A stretch of 62,595 bases of DNA from Oscillospiraceae bacterium. Lineage in GTDB: Bacteria > Bacillota > Clostridia > Oscillospirales > Oscillospiraceae. This document shows positions 38,092 to 46,640 of the stretch, in pieces. Made by a program: the position numbers and the translations under genes. The DNA is taken from positions 1 through 62,595 of the forward strand of contig JARIAU010000068.1 in NCBI GenBank assembly GCA_029257695.1, given 5' to 3'. Numbering within the stretch: position 1 is the stretch's first letter; every line of letters begins with the position of its first letter. The notes beneath the pieces were generated by a model that did not search any database, was not told the DNA's origin, and worked only from the letters and a program-made list of their open reading frames with translations.

Positions 38092-40302
38092 TCAAGCCCG
38101 CTTGAACTGCTTTTCCAGTTCCTTGCGGGTCAGCTGGACGGCCACCGGCCGTCCGTGGGGGCAGTGGCGGATCTGATCCGACATCACCGCCCGGCAGAGG
38201 GTTTCCAGTTCCTCCCGTCCGCTGGTCCAGCCGCCCTTGATGGCGGCCTTGCAGGCCATGGAATGGAGTACCTCATCCCGTGCGGCATCCGGGTCCGCCG
38301 TGCCGGTGGTCAGCAGTCGGCTGGCGATGTCCTCCAGCACCGATTCGATCTGATCCTGTCCCACATAGTCCGGACACTCCCGCACCAGCAGACTTCCACC
38401 GCCGAAATCCTCCACCTCAAAGGCAAATTCCTTCAGCAAGGGCAGGTGTTCCAACAGGATCTCCCGCTCCTCCGGCTCCGGACGGAGCACCTGGGGGGTC
38501 AGCAGCAGCTGTCCCATGGGACGGTGGTGCATGGCCTTGAGCCGATCGAAGTTCAGCCGCTCATGGGCAGCGTGCTTGTCAATGAACCAGACCTCTTCGC
38601 CCCGCTCCACGATGATATAGGTGTTCAGCACCTCTCCGACCATGCGCCAGTCGGGTGCATCCGGCGCATCCTCCCTTGCCGGCTCCGCTGTCCCCTCCCC
38701 TTGAGGGACCACCAGCTCCGCCGGAGCAAACGATTCCTCCGCAGGCACATCCAGCGAAGGCGCCCCTTCCGTTTCCGCCGCCTCCTGCGGTGCGCATTCC
38801 ACAAACAGGGGTGCTGCCGCCTCTTCGGACCGAACCGGAGGCTCCTTCCCCGTGGGGCCCGCAGGGGGCTCCATCGCAACGGGGGCAGCCGGTTCCTCGG
38901 CGGCGGCCAAGGTGGGTCGGAGCCGGGGCTGTGCCGGTTCCGGCTCTCTTCCGGCCATCGGTGCGACATTCTCCGCCGCCGGTGGGGCCGTGCGGCTTAC
39001 GGCTGCCGATTCCACCGTCGGCGCCGTGGAAGGATGGAGCGGAGTCTGCTGCACGGCGTCCGGAACCTCCCGCTGCGGGGCCGGACGCTCCGGCTCGGCG
39101 GACATGGGGCGAATGGTCGCAGGTGCAATGGGGGTGCGGGACTCCGGTCGGCGACCGGCCGCATGGTACTCCGCCGCTCCCTCACTCCGCAGCTCATTGC
39201 GGAACTGTCGGGCAGACAGGGTGCGGAAAAAGGTCTGGTTTGGGGTCACATGGTCGTGTTTTTCCACCGCCGGCTCCGGCTTCTTCGCCTCCAGCACCGC
39301 CTTAGGGGTGTCCGCCTGGGCATCCAAGGTGGCCATGGCCGCATAGTACACGGCATCAAACAGCCGCTTTTCACTGGTGAATTTCACTTCCGTTTTGGTG
39401 GGATGCACATTCACATCCACGCCGGACAGACGGGTGGCGAGGTGCAGCACGCAGGAAGGGAACTTGCCCACCATCTTCCGGTTGGCATAGGCCTGCTCCA
39501 ACGCAGCCTGCATGGTGCGGGACTTCACATAGCGGCCGTTCACAAAGAAGAACTGGCCCGCACGGCTGCCCCGGCAGCACACCGGCTTGGACACGAAGCC
39601 CTCCACCTGGATCTCCTCTCCGCTGCCCCGGCAGGGGATCAGACCCAGAGCCACCTCTCGGCCCAGCACCGCATAGACGGCATTTTTCAGGCTGCCGTCA
39701 CCGGAGGTGAACAGCTCCTCCCGCCCCTCCCGAAGGAACCGGAAGGACACCTCGGGATGGGACAAGGCGGCGTGCTGCACCACGGCGAACACGGCGCTGC
39801 CCTCTGCCGAGTCCTTTTTCATAAATTTCTGGCGGGCCGGCGTGTTGAAGAACAAATCCCGAACAATGAAGGTGGTTCCTCTGGGGCAGCCCACCTCGCC
39901 CCGCTCCCGGACCACACCGGCCTCCAGCACCAAGGAGGTGCCGGACGGAGCATCGGCCGTGCTGGTCATCAGCTCCACCCGGCTGACCGCAGCAATGGCC
40001 GCCAAGGCTTCGCCTCGGAAGCCCAAGGTTCCGATGGCCTCCAAATCGTACTCGGTGCGGATCTTGCTGGTGGCATGGCGCAAAAAGGCGGTCAGACAGT
40101 CCTCCGGAGCGATGCCGCAGCCGTTATCCGCCACACGGATATAGCTCATGCCGCCCCGCTGGATCTCCACCGTCACCGAAGTGGCACCGGCATCAATGGC
40201 GTTTTCCGTCAATTCCTTCACCACGCTGGCCGGCCGCTCCACCACCTCTCCGGCGGCGATCAGATCGGCCACATGGGGGTCCAGTTGTACGATTTTGGGC
40301 AT
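38092..40302 (-). CDS. mutL: DNA mismatch repair protein MutL
   Basis: A 736-residue MutL. The N-terminal GHKL ATPase has ENAIDAGA, DNGCGI and GFRGEAL. A very long Pro/Ala/Glu-rich linker spans roughly residues 340-540. The C-terminal dimerisation domain contains the endonuclease motif as DKHAAHERLNFD (the second position is Lys where Bacillus has Gln), ACKAAIKGG and CPHGRP, so nicking activity is likely. It follows mutS. Confidence 0.97.
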   Translation of the reverse strand: MPKIVQLDPHVADLIAAGEVVERPASVVKELTENAIDAGATSVTVEIQRGGMSYIRVADNGCGIAPEDCLTAFLRHATSKIRTEYDLEAIGTLGFRGEALAAIAAVSRVELMTSTADAPSGTSLVLEAGVVRERGEVGCPRGTTFIVRDLFFNTPARQKFMKKDSAEGSAVFAVVQHAALSHPEVSFRFLREGREELFTSGDGSLKNAVYAVLGREVALGLIPCRGSGEEIQVEGFVSKPVCCRGSRAGQFFFVNGRYVKSRTMQAALEQAYANRKMVGKFPSCVLHLATRLSGVDVNVHPTKTEVKFTSEKRLFDAVYYAAMATLDAQADTPKAVLEAKKPEPAVEKHDHVTPNQTFFRTLSARQFRNELRSEGAAEYHAAGRRPESRTPIAPATIRPMSAEPERPAPQREVPDAVQQTPLHPSTAPTVESAAVSRTAPPAAENVAPMAGREPEPAQPRLRPTLAAAEEPAAPVAMEPPAGPTGKEPPVRSEEAAAPLFVECAPQEAAETEGAPSLDVPAEESFAPAELVVPQGEGTAEPAREDAPDAPDWRMVGEVLNTYIIVERGEEVWFIDKHAAHERLNFDRLKAMHHRPMGQLLLTPQVLRPEPEEREILLEHLPLLKEFAFEVEDFGGGSLLVRECPDYVGQDQIESVLEDIASRLLTTGTADPDAARDEVLHSMACKAAIKGGWTSGREELETLCRAVMSDQIRHCPHGRPVAVQLTRKELEKQFKRA

Positions 40303-40333
40303 AGGTTCAACCTCTTTTCCGGGTCCATTTGGG

Positions 40334-42934
40334 TTATTGCAGTTTTCGTTTCAGTTCAAAAAGCAGATTCATGGCCTCGATGGGGGAGAGGGTGTTCAGA
40401 TCCAGCTCCCGCAGCTGACGGGCCACCTCTACGCTGCCCAGATCCAGCAGCGACACCTGGGCCTCCTCCGGCTCCTCCGCCGCAGCCTTGGGCCGAGGCA
40501 CCGGAGCCTCGCCCCGTTCCAGTTCCTCCAGAATGGTGCGGGCACGGCGGATGACCGGCTCCGGCACACCGGCCAGCTTGGCCACTTCGATGCCGTAGGA
40601 CTGATCCGCTCCGCCCCGGACGATCTTCCGCAGAAAAATAATGTCGTCCTGTTTCTTTTTGGCGGCGATATTGTAATTTTTCACGCCGGGCAGCTGCCCT
40701 TCCAGGACGGTCAGCTCATGGTAATGGGTTGCAAACAGGGTCTTTGCCCCCAGTTTCTTTCCGGCACAGTACTCCAGTACCGCCCGGGCAATGCTCATGC
40801 CGTCATAGGTGGAGGTGCCTCGGCCGATCTCATCCAAAATGAGCAGGCTGTGCTTGGTGGCGTGCTTGAGGATCTCCGCCACCTCGTTCATCTCCACCAT
40901 GAAGGTAGAGGCACCGGAGGCCAGATCGTCGCTGGCACCGATGCGGGTGAACACCCGATCCACCACACCCAGATGGGCGCCGGCCGCCGGAACGAAGGAG
41001 CCGGCCTGTGCCATCAGGCAGATGAGGGCCACCTGCCGCATATAGGTGGACTTACCGGCCATATTGGGGCCGGTGATAATGGACAGCGTGTCCTCTTTGC
41101 CGTCCATGTAGGTATCGTTAGGGACAAACCACGCATCCTTGAGCACCTGCTCCACCACGGGATGGCGGCCCTCCTTGATGTCAATGATTCCGGATTCATC
41201 CACCAGCGGGCGGACATAATGCTGCTTGACCGCCACCGCCGCAAAGCTGCACAGCACATCCAGCTTGGCCACCGCACGGGCCGTGGCCTGCACGGCGGAC
41301 ATCTGCTCTGCCGCCTGATCCCGCAGCACGGTGAACAGCTGGTATTCCAGTGCCTTGCTCTTGTCTCCGGCGGAGAAGATGGTGTGCTCCAGTTCCTTCA
41401 GCTCCTCGTTGATGTAACGCTCGGAGTTGACGGTGGTCTGCTTCCGGACCCAATGCTCCGGCACCAGCTCCGCCTGACTTTTGGCCACCTCGATGTAGTA
41501 GCCGAAGACCTTATTGTAGCTCACCTTCAGGTTGCGGATGCCGCACTCTTCCTTGACCCGGGCTTCCATGGCGGCCACCAGTTCCCGACCGCCGGACTGA
41601 ATGGTCCGCAGCTCATCCACATCGGGGTGATAGCCCGGCCGGATCATGCCGCCCTCCCGGACGGTCAGGGGCGGCTCATCTACCAACCCCCGCTCCAGTT
41701 CGGTCCGCAGGGGTTCCAAATCGTCCAGACCCTGCCGCACCTCCACCAGAATGGGGCTTTGCAGTCCCTCGGTGAGGGCCCGCAGCTGGGGGATCTTGCC
41801 CAGACCCGTGGCCAATGCCACCAGATCCCGGGCATTGGCGGAGCCATACACCACTCGGCCGATCAGCCGCTCCAAGTCGGTGATCTCCCGCAGGCACAGC
41901 CGCAGCTCTTCCCGCTCCGGCGTGTGCTCCACCAGTTCCTCCACACCGGCATGGCGGCGGCGAATGGCCGTGGGGGACACCAGCGGACGCTCGATCCAGC
42001 TGCGCATCATGCGGGCGCCCATGGCAGTGCGGGTCTTGTCCAGCACCCACAGCAGGCTGCCCTTCTTCTCGCCGCCCCGCAGGGTCTCCGTCAACTCCAG
42101 ATTGCGCCGGGCGGTGAGGTCCAGCTCCAAAAAGCGGTCGCTCTCATAGTGACGCAGGGAGGCCATATAGCTAAGATCGGTCTTTTGGGTCTCGTAGAGG
42201 TAGTTCAGCACACCGCCCACGGCCCGATAGGCCACCACGCTAAGGTCCGCCGCCTGCGGAAACTGCTTTCGGGTCAGTTCCATGGCCACCTGCGGCAGGA
42301 ATCGGGTCTCGCCCCCATCCTGCCAGCAGCAGCCCAGCCGCTTGGTCAGCATCTCCGTCAGCTCCGGAATGGCCGCCGCTTCGGGTGACAGCACCGCCTC
42401 CCGAGGGCAGAAGCGGCCCAGCTCATTGATGACATGATCCACCGCCTCCTCATCCGAGAAGGAGGTGGCCTCCGCCTCACCGGTGGACACATCGCAAAAG
42501 CACACGCCCACGCCGGTATCATCCGCCGCCACGGCGCAGATGTAGTTGCTCTGCCCCGGGGTCAGCATGGAATCGTCGGTGACGGTGCCGGGGGTGACCA
42601 CCCGGATGATGTCCCGGCTCACCAGACCCTTGGCCGTGGCCGGGTCCTCCGTCTGCTCGCAGATGGCCACCTTGTAGCCCTTGGCAATCAGACGGGCCAT
42701 ATAAGATTGATAACTGTGGAAGGGCACCCCGCACATGGGGGTCTGCTCCTCCTTGGGCTTGCCCCGATCCCGGGTGGTCAGCGTCAGATCCAGCTCCCGG
42801 GACGCCGTGCGGGCATCCTCGTCAAACATTTCGTAAAAGTCGCCCAACCGGAAGAAGAGCAGGCAGTCCGGATACTGTGCCTTCAATTCCAGATATTGTT
42901 TTCGCATGGGGGTCATTTCTTTTTCCTTTGCCAT
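40334..42934 (-). CDS. mutS: DNA mismatch repair protein MutS
   Basis: An 866-residue mismatch-recognition ATPase. The ATG at 42934 is preferred to a GTG at 42943 that would overlap the ribosome binding site. The mismatch-binding motif LFFRLGDFYEMF is near residue 26-40. The Walker A is ITGPNMAGKST, followed by DEIGRGTSTYDG and the helix-turn-helix end (SYGIEVAKLAGVP). It lies directly in front of mutL and behind a small membrane-protein gene. Confidence 0.98.
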   Translation of the reverse strand: MAKEKEMTPMRKQYLELKAQYPDCLLFFRLGDFYEMFDEDARTASRELDLTLTTRDRGKPKEEQTPMCGVPFHSYQSYMARLIAKGYKVAICEQTEDPATAKGLVSRDIIRVVTPGTVTDDSMLTPGQSNYICAVAADDTGVGVCFCDVSTGEAEATSFSDEEAVDHVINELGRFCPREAVLSPEAAAIPELTEMLTKRLGCCWQDGGETRFLPQVAMELTRKQFPQAADLSVVAYRAVGGVLNYLYETQKTDLSYMASLRHYESDRFLELDLTARRNLELTETLRGGEKKGSLLWVLDKTRTAMGARMMRSWIERPLVSPTAIRRRHAGVEELVEHTPEREELRLCLREITDLERLIGRVVYGSANARDLVALATGLGKIPQLRALTEGLQSPILVEVRQGLDDLEPLRTELERGLVDEPPLTVREGGMIRPGYHPDVDELRTIQSGGRELVAAMEARVKEECGIRNLKVSYNKVFGYYIEVAKSQAELVPEHWVRKQTTVNSERYINEELKELEHTIFSAGDKSKALEYQLFTVLRDQAAEQMSAVQATARAVAKLDVLCSFAAVAVKQHYVRPLVDESGIIDIKEGRHPVVEQVLKDAWFVPNDTYMDGKEDTLSIITGPNMAGKSTYMRQVALICLMAQAGSFVPAAGAHLGVVDRVFTRIGASDDLASGASTFMVEMNEVAEILKHATKHSLLILDEIGRGTSTYDGMSIARAVLEYCAGKKLGAKTLFATHYHELTVLEGQLPGVKNYNIAAKKKQDDIIFLRKIVRGGADQSYGIEVAKLAGVPEPVIRRARTILEELERGEAPVPRPKAAAEEPEEAQVSLLDLGSVEVARQLRELDLNTLSPIEAMNLLFELKRKLQ

Positions 42935-42971
42935 CAGACCCACCCCTCTTCCTTGTTCAGATTACGCAAGT

Positions 42972-43538
42972 TCACTTGCCTTCCGGGTCCACGCCCTTGG
43001 TCCAGGTCACTTCGCCCCGGCCCAGCTTGCCGGCATAGCGGCAGGGCAGATAGACGCTCATGGCCAGTGCGGCCAGCCACACCAGCATCACCGCATCCAG
43101 CGGTGCCGTGCCCACATAAAGGCACACATCCACATAGAGGAACACCGCCGTGCATTCCAGCTCCAGCAGCAGCGTCACCAGCTTCAGCAGCCAGCTGCCG
43201 CAGCGGAACATTCCTTCCCGGACCTCCACCGGCATCCGCCACATATCCAGCGGCAGACTCTTGATGCCGATGCGGCTCACCAGTGTCAGCACCCACATCA
43301 CCACCGGCAGGATCAGCGGCACATAGCCCGCATTCATCCCAAAGGGACCTTCCACCCCCATGGGCACCCATTTGGTGGCCGCAAAGATGGCAAATCCGGT
43401 CAAAAACAGCTGCAGCGCAATGGACACGGCGGACATGGTCCACAGCAGAGGGGTCATCAGGATCGGGGTTTTTTCTCCCATCCGTTTGGGCGCATGAAAG
43501 GGTGTTTTGCCCTTTTTCTTCTTTTTCTGCTTGCCCAT
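42972..43538 (-). CDS. Integral membrane protein of unknown function in the miaB-mutS interval
   Basis: A 188-residue protein. The start at 43538 (GKQKKKKKGKT) sits two bases after the miaB stop, indicating translational coupling. After a strongly basic N-terminus there are four hydrophobic segments (about 30-52, 65-85, 117-137, 143-165). No enzymatic motif is seen. It separates the otherwise conserved miaB-mutS pair. I do not recognise the family. Confidence 0.75.
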   Translation of the reverse strand: MGKQKKKKKGKTPFHAPKRMGEKTPILMTPLLWTMSAVSIALQLFLTGFAIFAATKWVPMGVEGPFGMNAGYVPLILPVVMWVLTLVSRIGIKSLPLDMWRMPVEVREGMFRCGSWLLKLVTLLLELECTAVFLYVDVCLYVGTAPLDAVMLVWLAALAMSVYLPCRYAGKLGRGEVTWTKGVDPEGK

Positions 43539-43540
43539 GC

Positions 43541-44968
43541 TCAACAGCCCTCTTTCTCTGCGGCGATTTCGCCGAACAGCGTCCAATTGGACGCGTGGGT
43601 GATCTTGCAGGGGTGGAAGCTGCCCACCAGCTCCTCCCCGCCCTTCAAATGCACCAAGCGGCCGCCGTCGGTACGGGCGGTCAGGGGATATTCCGCATCG
43701 TCGGCGGTGCCGTCCACCAGCACCCGAACGGTCTTGCCCACATAAGCGGCATGCTTTTCCGCACTGATCTCGTTCTGCCGCGCCACCAGACGCTGGAAGT
43801 TGGCGCTGATCTCCTCCTTGGTCAGCACATCCGGCATCTTCGCCGCCGGAGTGCCCTCCCGTCGGGAGTAGATAAAGGTGAACAGGGAGTCATACCCCAC
43901 TTCCTCGATGAGGGAGAGGGTGTCCTCAAATTCCTCGGTGGTTTCGCCCGGGAAGCCCACAATGATGTCGCTGGTCAGAACGATGTCCGGAATAAGCGCC
44001 CGCAGCCGGCGGATCTTGTCCAGATAATCGGCCCGAGTGTAGTTGCGGTTCATCACCTTCAGGATGCGGTCGTTGCCGGCCTGCACCGGCAGATGGAGCA
44101 CTGCCGCCACCTTTTCGCAGGAGGCCATGGTCTCAAACAGCTTCTGGGTGGCATCCTTAGGATGCGAGGTCATAAACCGCAGCAGGAACTCGCCGGGGAT
44201 GTCGTTGCAGGCCTTCAGCAGGTCGGCGAAATCCATGTTCAGCCCCAGATCCTTGCCGTAGGAGTTCACATTCTGACCCAGCAGCGTAATATCCTTGTAG
44301 CCTTCCTCCACCAGCTGGCGCACCTCGTTCAAAATCCGCTGGGGGTCCCGGCTGCGCTCCCGGCCCCGGACATAGGGCACGATGCAATAGGAGCAGAAGT
44401 TATTGCAGCCGTACATAATGGACACCCAGGCCTTCAGCTTGCCCTGACGGACCACCGGCAGGCCTTCGACGATATTGCCGTCGCAGGGATCGGTGGAGAA
44501 CACCCGCTTTTTCCGGGTCAGCACCTCAAAAAGGAACTGGGGGAACTTCCAAAGCACATGAGGGCCAAAGACCAGATCCACATGGCGGAAGGAGCGCCGG
44601 ATCTTCTCCGCCATATGCGGCTCCTGCATGGCGCTCCCGCACAGGCAGATGACCTGATCGGGCTTTTTCTTCTTGGTGTGGGTCAACGCACCCACATTGC
44701 CCAGCACACGCATCTCGGCGTGTTCCCGCACGGCGCAGGTGTTGATGACGATGACATCCGCCTCCGATTCCTCCTCGGTGAAATCGTAGCCCATTTCCTG
44801 CAGCAAGCCCCGGATCTGCTCCGAGTCCGCTTCATTCTGCTGACAGCCATAGGTGTCCACAAACGCCAGCGGATGGTCCTCCGGTGTGTGAAAGCCACGC
44901 ACACGGCGGCAGTATTCCATCTGTTCCTCCAGCGCCTCCGGCGGCACGACGATATTTTTTCGTTCCAA
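43541..44968 (-). CDS. miaB: tRNA-2-methylthio-N6-dimethylallyladenosine synthase
   Basis: A 475-residue radical-SAM methylthiotransferase that acts after MiaA at A37. The UPF0004 N-terminal domain (TYGCQQNEADSEQ, INTCAVREHAE, CLCGSAMQE) gives three cysteines for the auxiliary 4Fe-4S cluster, the radical-SAM motif is CNNFCSYC, and a TRAM domain ends the protein. About 30 extra residues precede the first domain. It is the first gene of the 11-gene minus-strand array. Confidence 0.97.
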   Translation of the reverse strand: MERKNIVVPPEALEEQMEYCRRVRGFHTPEDHPLAFVDTYGCQQNEADSEQIRGLLQEMGYDFTEEESEADVIVINTCAVREHAEMRVLGNVGALTHTKKKKPDQVICLCGSAMQEPHMAEKIRRSFRHVDLVFGPHVLWKFPQFLFEVLTRKKRVFSTDPCDGNIVEGLPVVRQGKLKAWVSIMYGCNNFCSYCIVPYVRGRERSRDPQRILNEVRQLVEEGYKDITLLGQNVNSYGKDLGLNMDFADLLKACNDIPGEFLLRFMTSHPKDATQKLFETMASCEKVAAVLHLPVQAGNDRILKVMNRNYTRADYLDKIRRLRALIPDIVLTSDIIVGFPGETTEEFEDTLSLIEEVGYDSLFTFIYSRREGTPAAKMPDVLTKEEISANFQRLVARQNEISAEKHAAYVGKTVRVLVDGTADDAEYPLTARTDGGRLVHLKGGEELVGSFHPCKITHASNWTLFGEIAAEKEGC

Positions 44969-45039
44969 ATTTGATTCCTCCCAAGCGTGGGTTTTCGGGG
45001 CAAAAATGCCACCATTTTCCTATTTTAGTTTGATATTTC

Positions 45040-45068
45040 AGTATATCATTTTTTCCCGTGCCATACAA
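45040..45068 (-). promoter_or_regulatory. Sigma-A promoter of the miaB-to-ileS array
   Basis: On the minus strand TTGTAT (45068-45063), 17 bp, TATACT (45045-45040). It is divergent from the alr-like promoter, with 33 bp between the two -35 boxes. Confidence 0.75.
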
Positions 45069-45101
45069 GGTTTTCCCGTCACTTTTCCCGGCAATCCGAC
45101 C

Positions 45102-45130
45102 TTGCAAACCGGCGGAACGGTGTATATAAT
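45102..45130 (+). promoter_or_regulatory. Sigma-A promoter of the alanine-racemase-like gene
   Basis: TTGCAA (45102-45107), 17 bp, TATAAT (45125-45130). Confidence 0.85.
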
Positions 45131-45185
45131 AGGGGCAGTAAAGATTCGAAACACCAACCTTTTTCATTCGAAAGGAGCCAAGCAT

Positions 45186-46244
45186 ATGCTCCAGCTTGTC
45201 TTTGACCGTGCTGCCATCAAGCACAACATCAACACCGTGAAAAAGCGTGCCGGAAAGGCCGTCATCTATGCGGTCCTGACCGCCGACGGCTACGGAGCCG
45301 GACTCATCCCTCTGGCCCGTCTGCTTCGGGATGACGGCATCCGCCATTTCGCCGTCAACGATGTGGCCGATGCCCGTGCCCTCCGCCAGGCCGGCTTTGT
45401 GGACGAAGAGATCCTCATGCTCCGCTCCACCACAGACCCGGAGGAGCTGGAGGCCCTGCTGGATCTGGGTGTGGTCTGCACCATCGGCTCCTATGAAACC
45501 GGAATGGCCCTCAACGCCTTGGCCGAGGAGCGCAGCACCGTGGCGGTGGCCCATATCCTCATCGACACCGGCACCGGTATGGGCGGATTTCTGCCCTCGG
45601 AGCCGGAAAAGCTCCTCTCCATCTACTCCTACCTGTCCAACATTGTCATTTCCGGCACATACACCCAGCTTTCCGCCCTTAGCGGCGATGTAAATGCCCA
45701 GATGACCCTGTTCCAGAATTCGCTGGACACCCTTCACCGGGCCGGACTGGACACCGGAATCACCCATGCCGCCGACTCGGATGCCCTGATGCACTCGGAG
45801 GGCGTACAGCTGGATGCCGTTCGGGTGGGCAGCGCCTTTTTGGGCCTTTGCCCTCATCGCAAAAGCGACGGATTGCGCCCCGTCTGCCACGGGGAGGCCA
45901 CCATCGACACCGTCCGCTGGATGCCCAAGGGCCACACGGTGGGCAGTCTGAAGCAGCTCCATCTGAAACGACCCACCCGAGTGGCGGTCATTTCCTGCGG
46001 CATTTACCACGGCCTCGGTGCCGTGTTCACCCACAACGAGTCCCTGCTGGAGCGGCTGCTGTTCCGCCGCCGCAATGCGCTGCGCTCCGTGCGCTATCAG
46101 GACTCCCGACTGCGCCTGTTGGGGGGTGTGGGGGAAATGGCCACCGCACTGGATGCCACCGATGCCAAGTGCGCCGCCGGCGATGTGGTGCGCTTTGACA
46201 TCAACCCCCTCTATGCCCGTGGGATGCAGCGGGTGTTCCGCTGA
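45186..46244 (+). CDS. Alanine-racemase-like protein lacking catalytic residues
   Basis: A 352-residue fold-type III (TIM-barrel) PLP-enzyme relative; AAAGGAG precedes the ATG. The barrel start (FDRAAIKHNINTVKKRAGKA), the central DTGTGMGGF and VRVGSAFLGL correspond to alanine racemase landmarks. But the usual VVKANAYGHG loop, whose Lys binds PLP, reads VLTADGYGAG, with Thr32 in place of Lys. The Arg of DTGMGR and the C-terminal Tyr of the GATY region are also not seen. It is therefore probably a non-racemase, perhaps a regulator or binder. Its own promoter and good ribosome binding site argue it is expressed. Confidence 0.85.
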   Translation: MLQLVFDRAAIKHNINTVKKRAGKAVIYAVLTADGYGAGLIPLARLLRDDGIRHFAVNDVADARALRQAGFVDEEILMLRSTTDPEELEALLDLGVVCTIGSYETGMALNALAEERSTVAVAHILIDTGTGMGGFLPSEPEKLLSIYSYLSNIVISGTYTQLSALSGDVNAQMTLFQNSLDTLHRAGLDTGITHAADSDALMHSEGVQLDAVRVGSAFLGLCPHRKSDGLRPVCHGEATIDTVRWMPKGHTVGSLKQLHLKRPTRVAVISCGIYHGLGAVFTHNESLLERLLFRRRNALRSVRYQDSRLRLLGGVGEMATALDATDAKCAAGDVVRFDINPLYARGMQRVFR

Positions 46245-46569
46245 CCCTCGGTTTTCCGAACCGCTGCTCCGGTTCCATGCAAGGTTCTCCCGTCCCCAAT
46301 CCGGCGGAGCGGCACATCCCTGCGCCACACAAAATGCCGCAGCTTCCCTGCGGTTCCGCCCGTGCGAACAAAACCACCGCAAAATCAGCAGGTCCCGCCA
46401 AGGGCCGCCTGCGGTGCAGCCGTGGTGCCTTTGCTGCGATTTTGAACCCCTCCGTTTGCTTCGGCATGCGGAGGGGTCCCGTTTTTCCACAATCCGGCGG
46501 GAAAACCGCCGTATGCTTGCTTTTCGCTCGGCTGGCTTTGCCGATGTTCCACAGCCATATCCACAGGCA
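46245..46569. other. Intergenic stretch without a gene
   Basis: About 325 bp between the alr-like gene and the L,D-transpeptidase terminator. It holds a terminator-like hairpin (46446-46477) and a 6-bp GC hairpin near 46338-46354. Open frames here lack ribosome binding sites and I see no gene. Confidence 0.55.
46446..46486 (+). terminator. Terminator downstream of the alr-like gene
   Basis: A 9-bp stem (46446-46454 with 46469-46477) enclosing a small UUCG hairpin, then CCCGTTTTT. It is 200 bp past the stop. Confidence 0.7.
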
Positions 46570-46608
46570 CAAAAACAGGCCATATCGAGCGCACTCGATA
46601 CGGCCTGT
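46570..46608 (-). terminator. Terminator of the L,D-transpeptidase gene
   Basis: A 15-bp stem (46575-46589 with 46594-46608, one mismatch) followed on the minus strand by TTTTTGTG. Confidence 0.9.
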
Positions 46609-46640
46609 TTGGTTTCATTTGCAGTCCCTTCCGGTCGGGC

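Noticed and set aside
37132-40554. An 1140-codon plus-strand frame opposite miaA and mutL
   Set aside because: Antisense shadow; it spans two real genes and their intergenic spacer and resembles no protein family.
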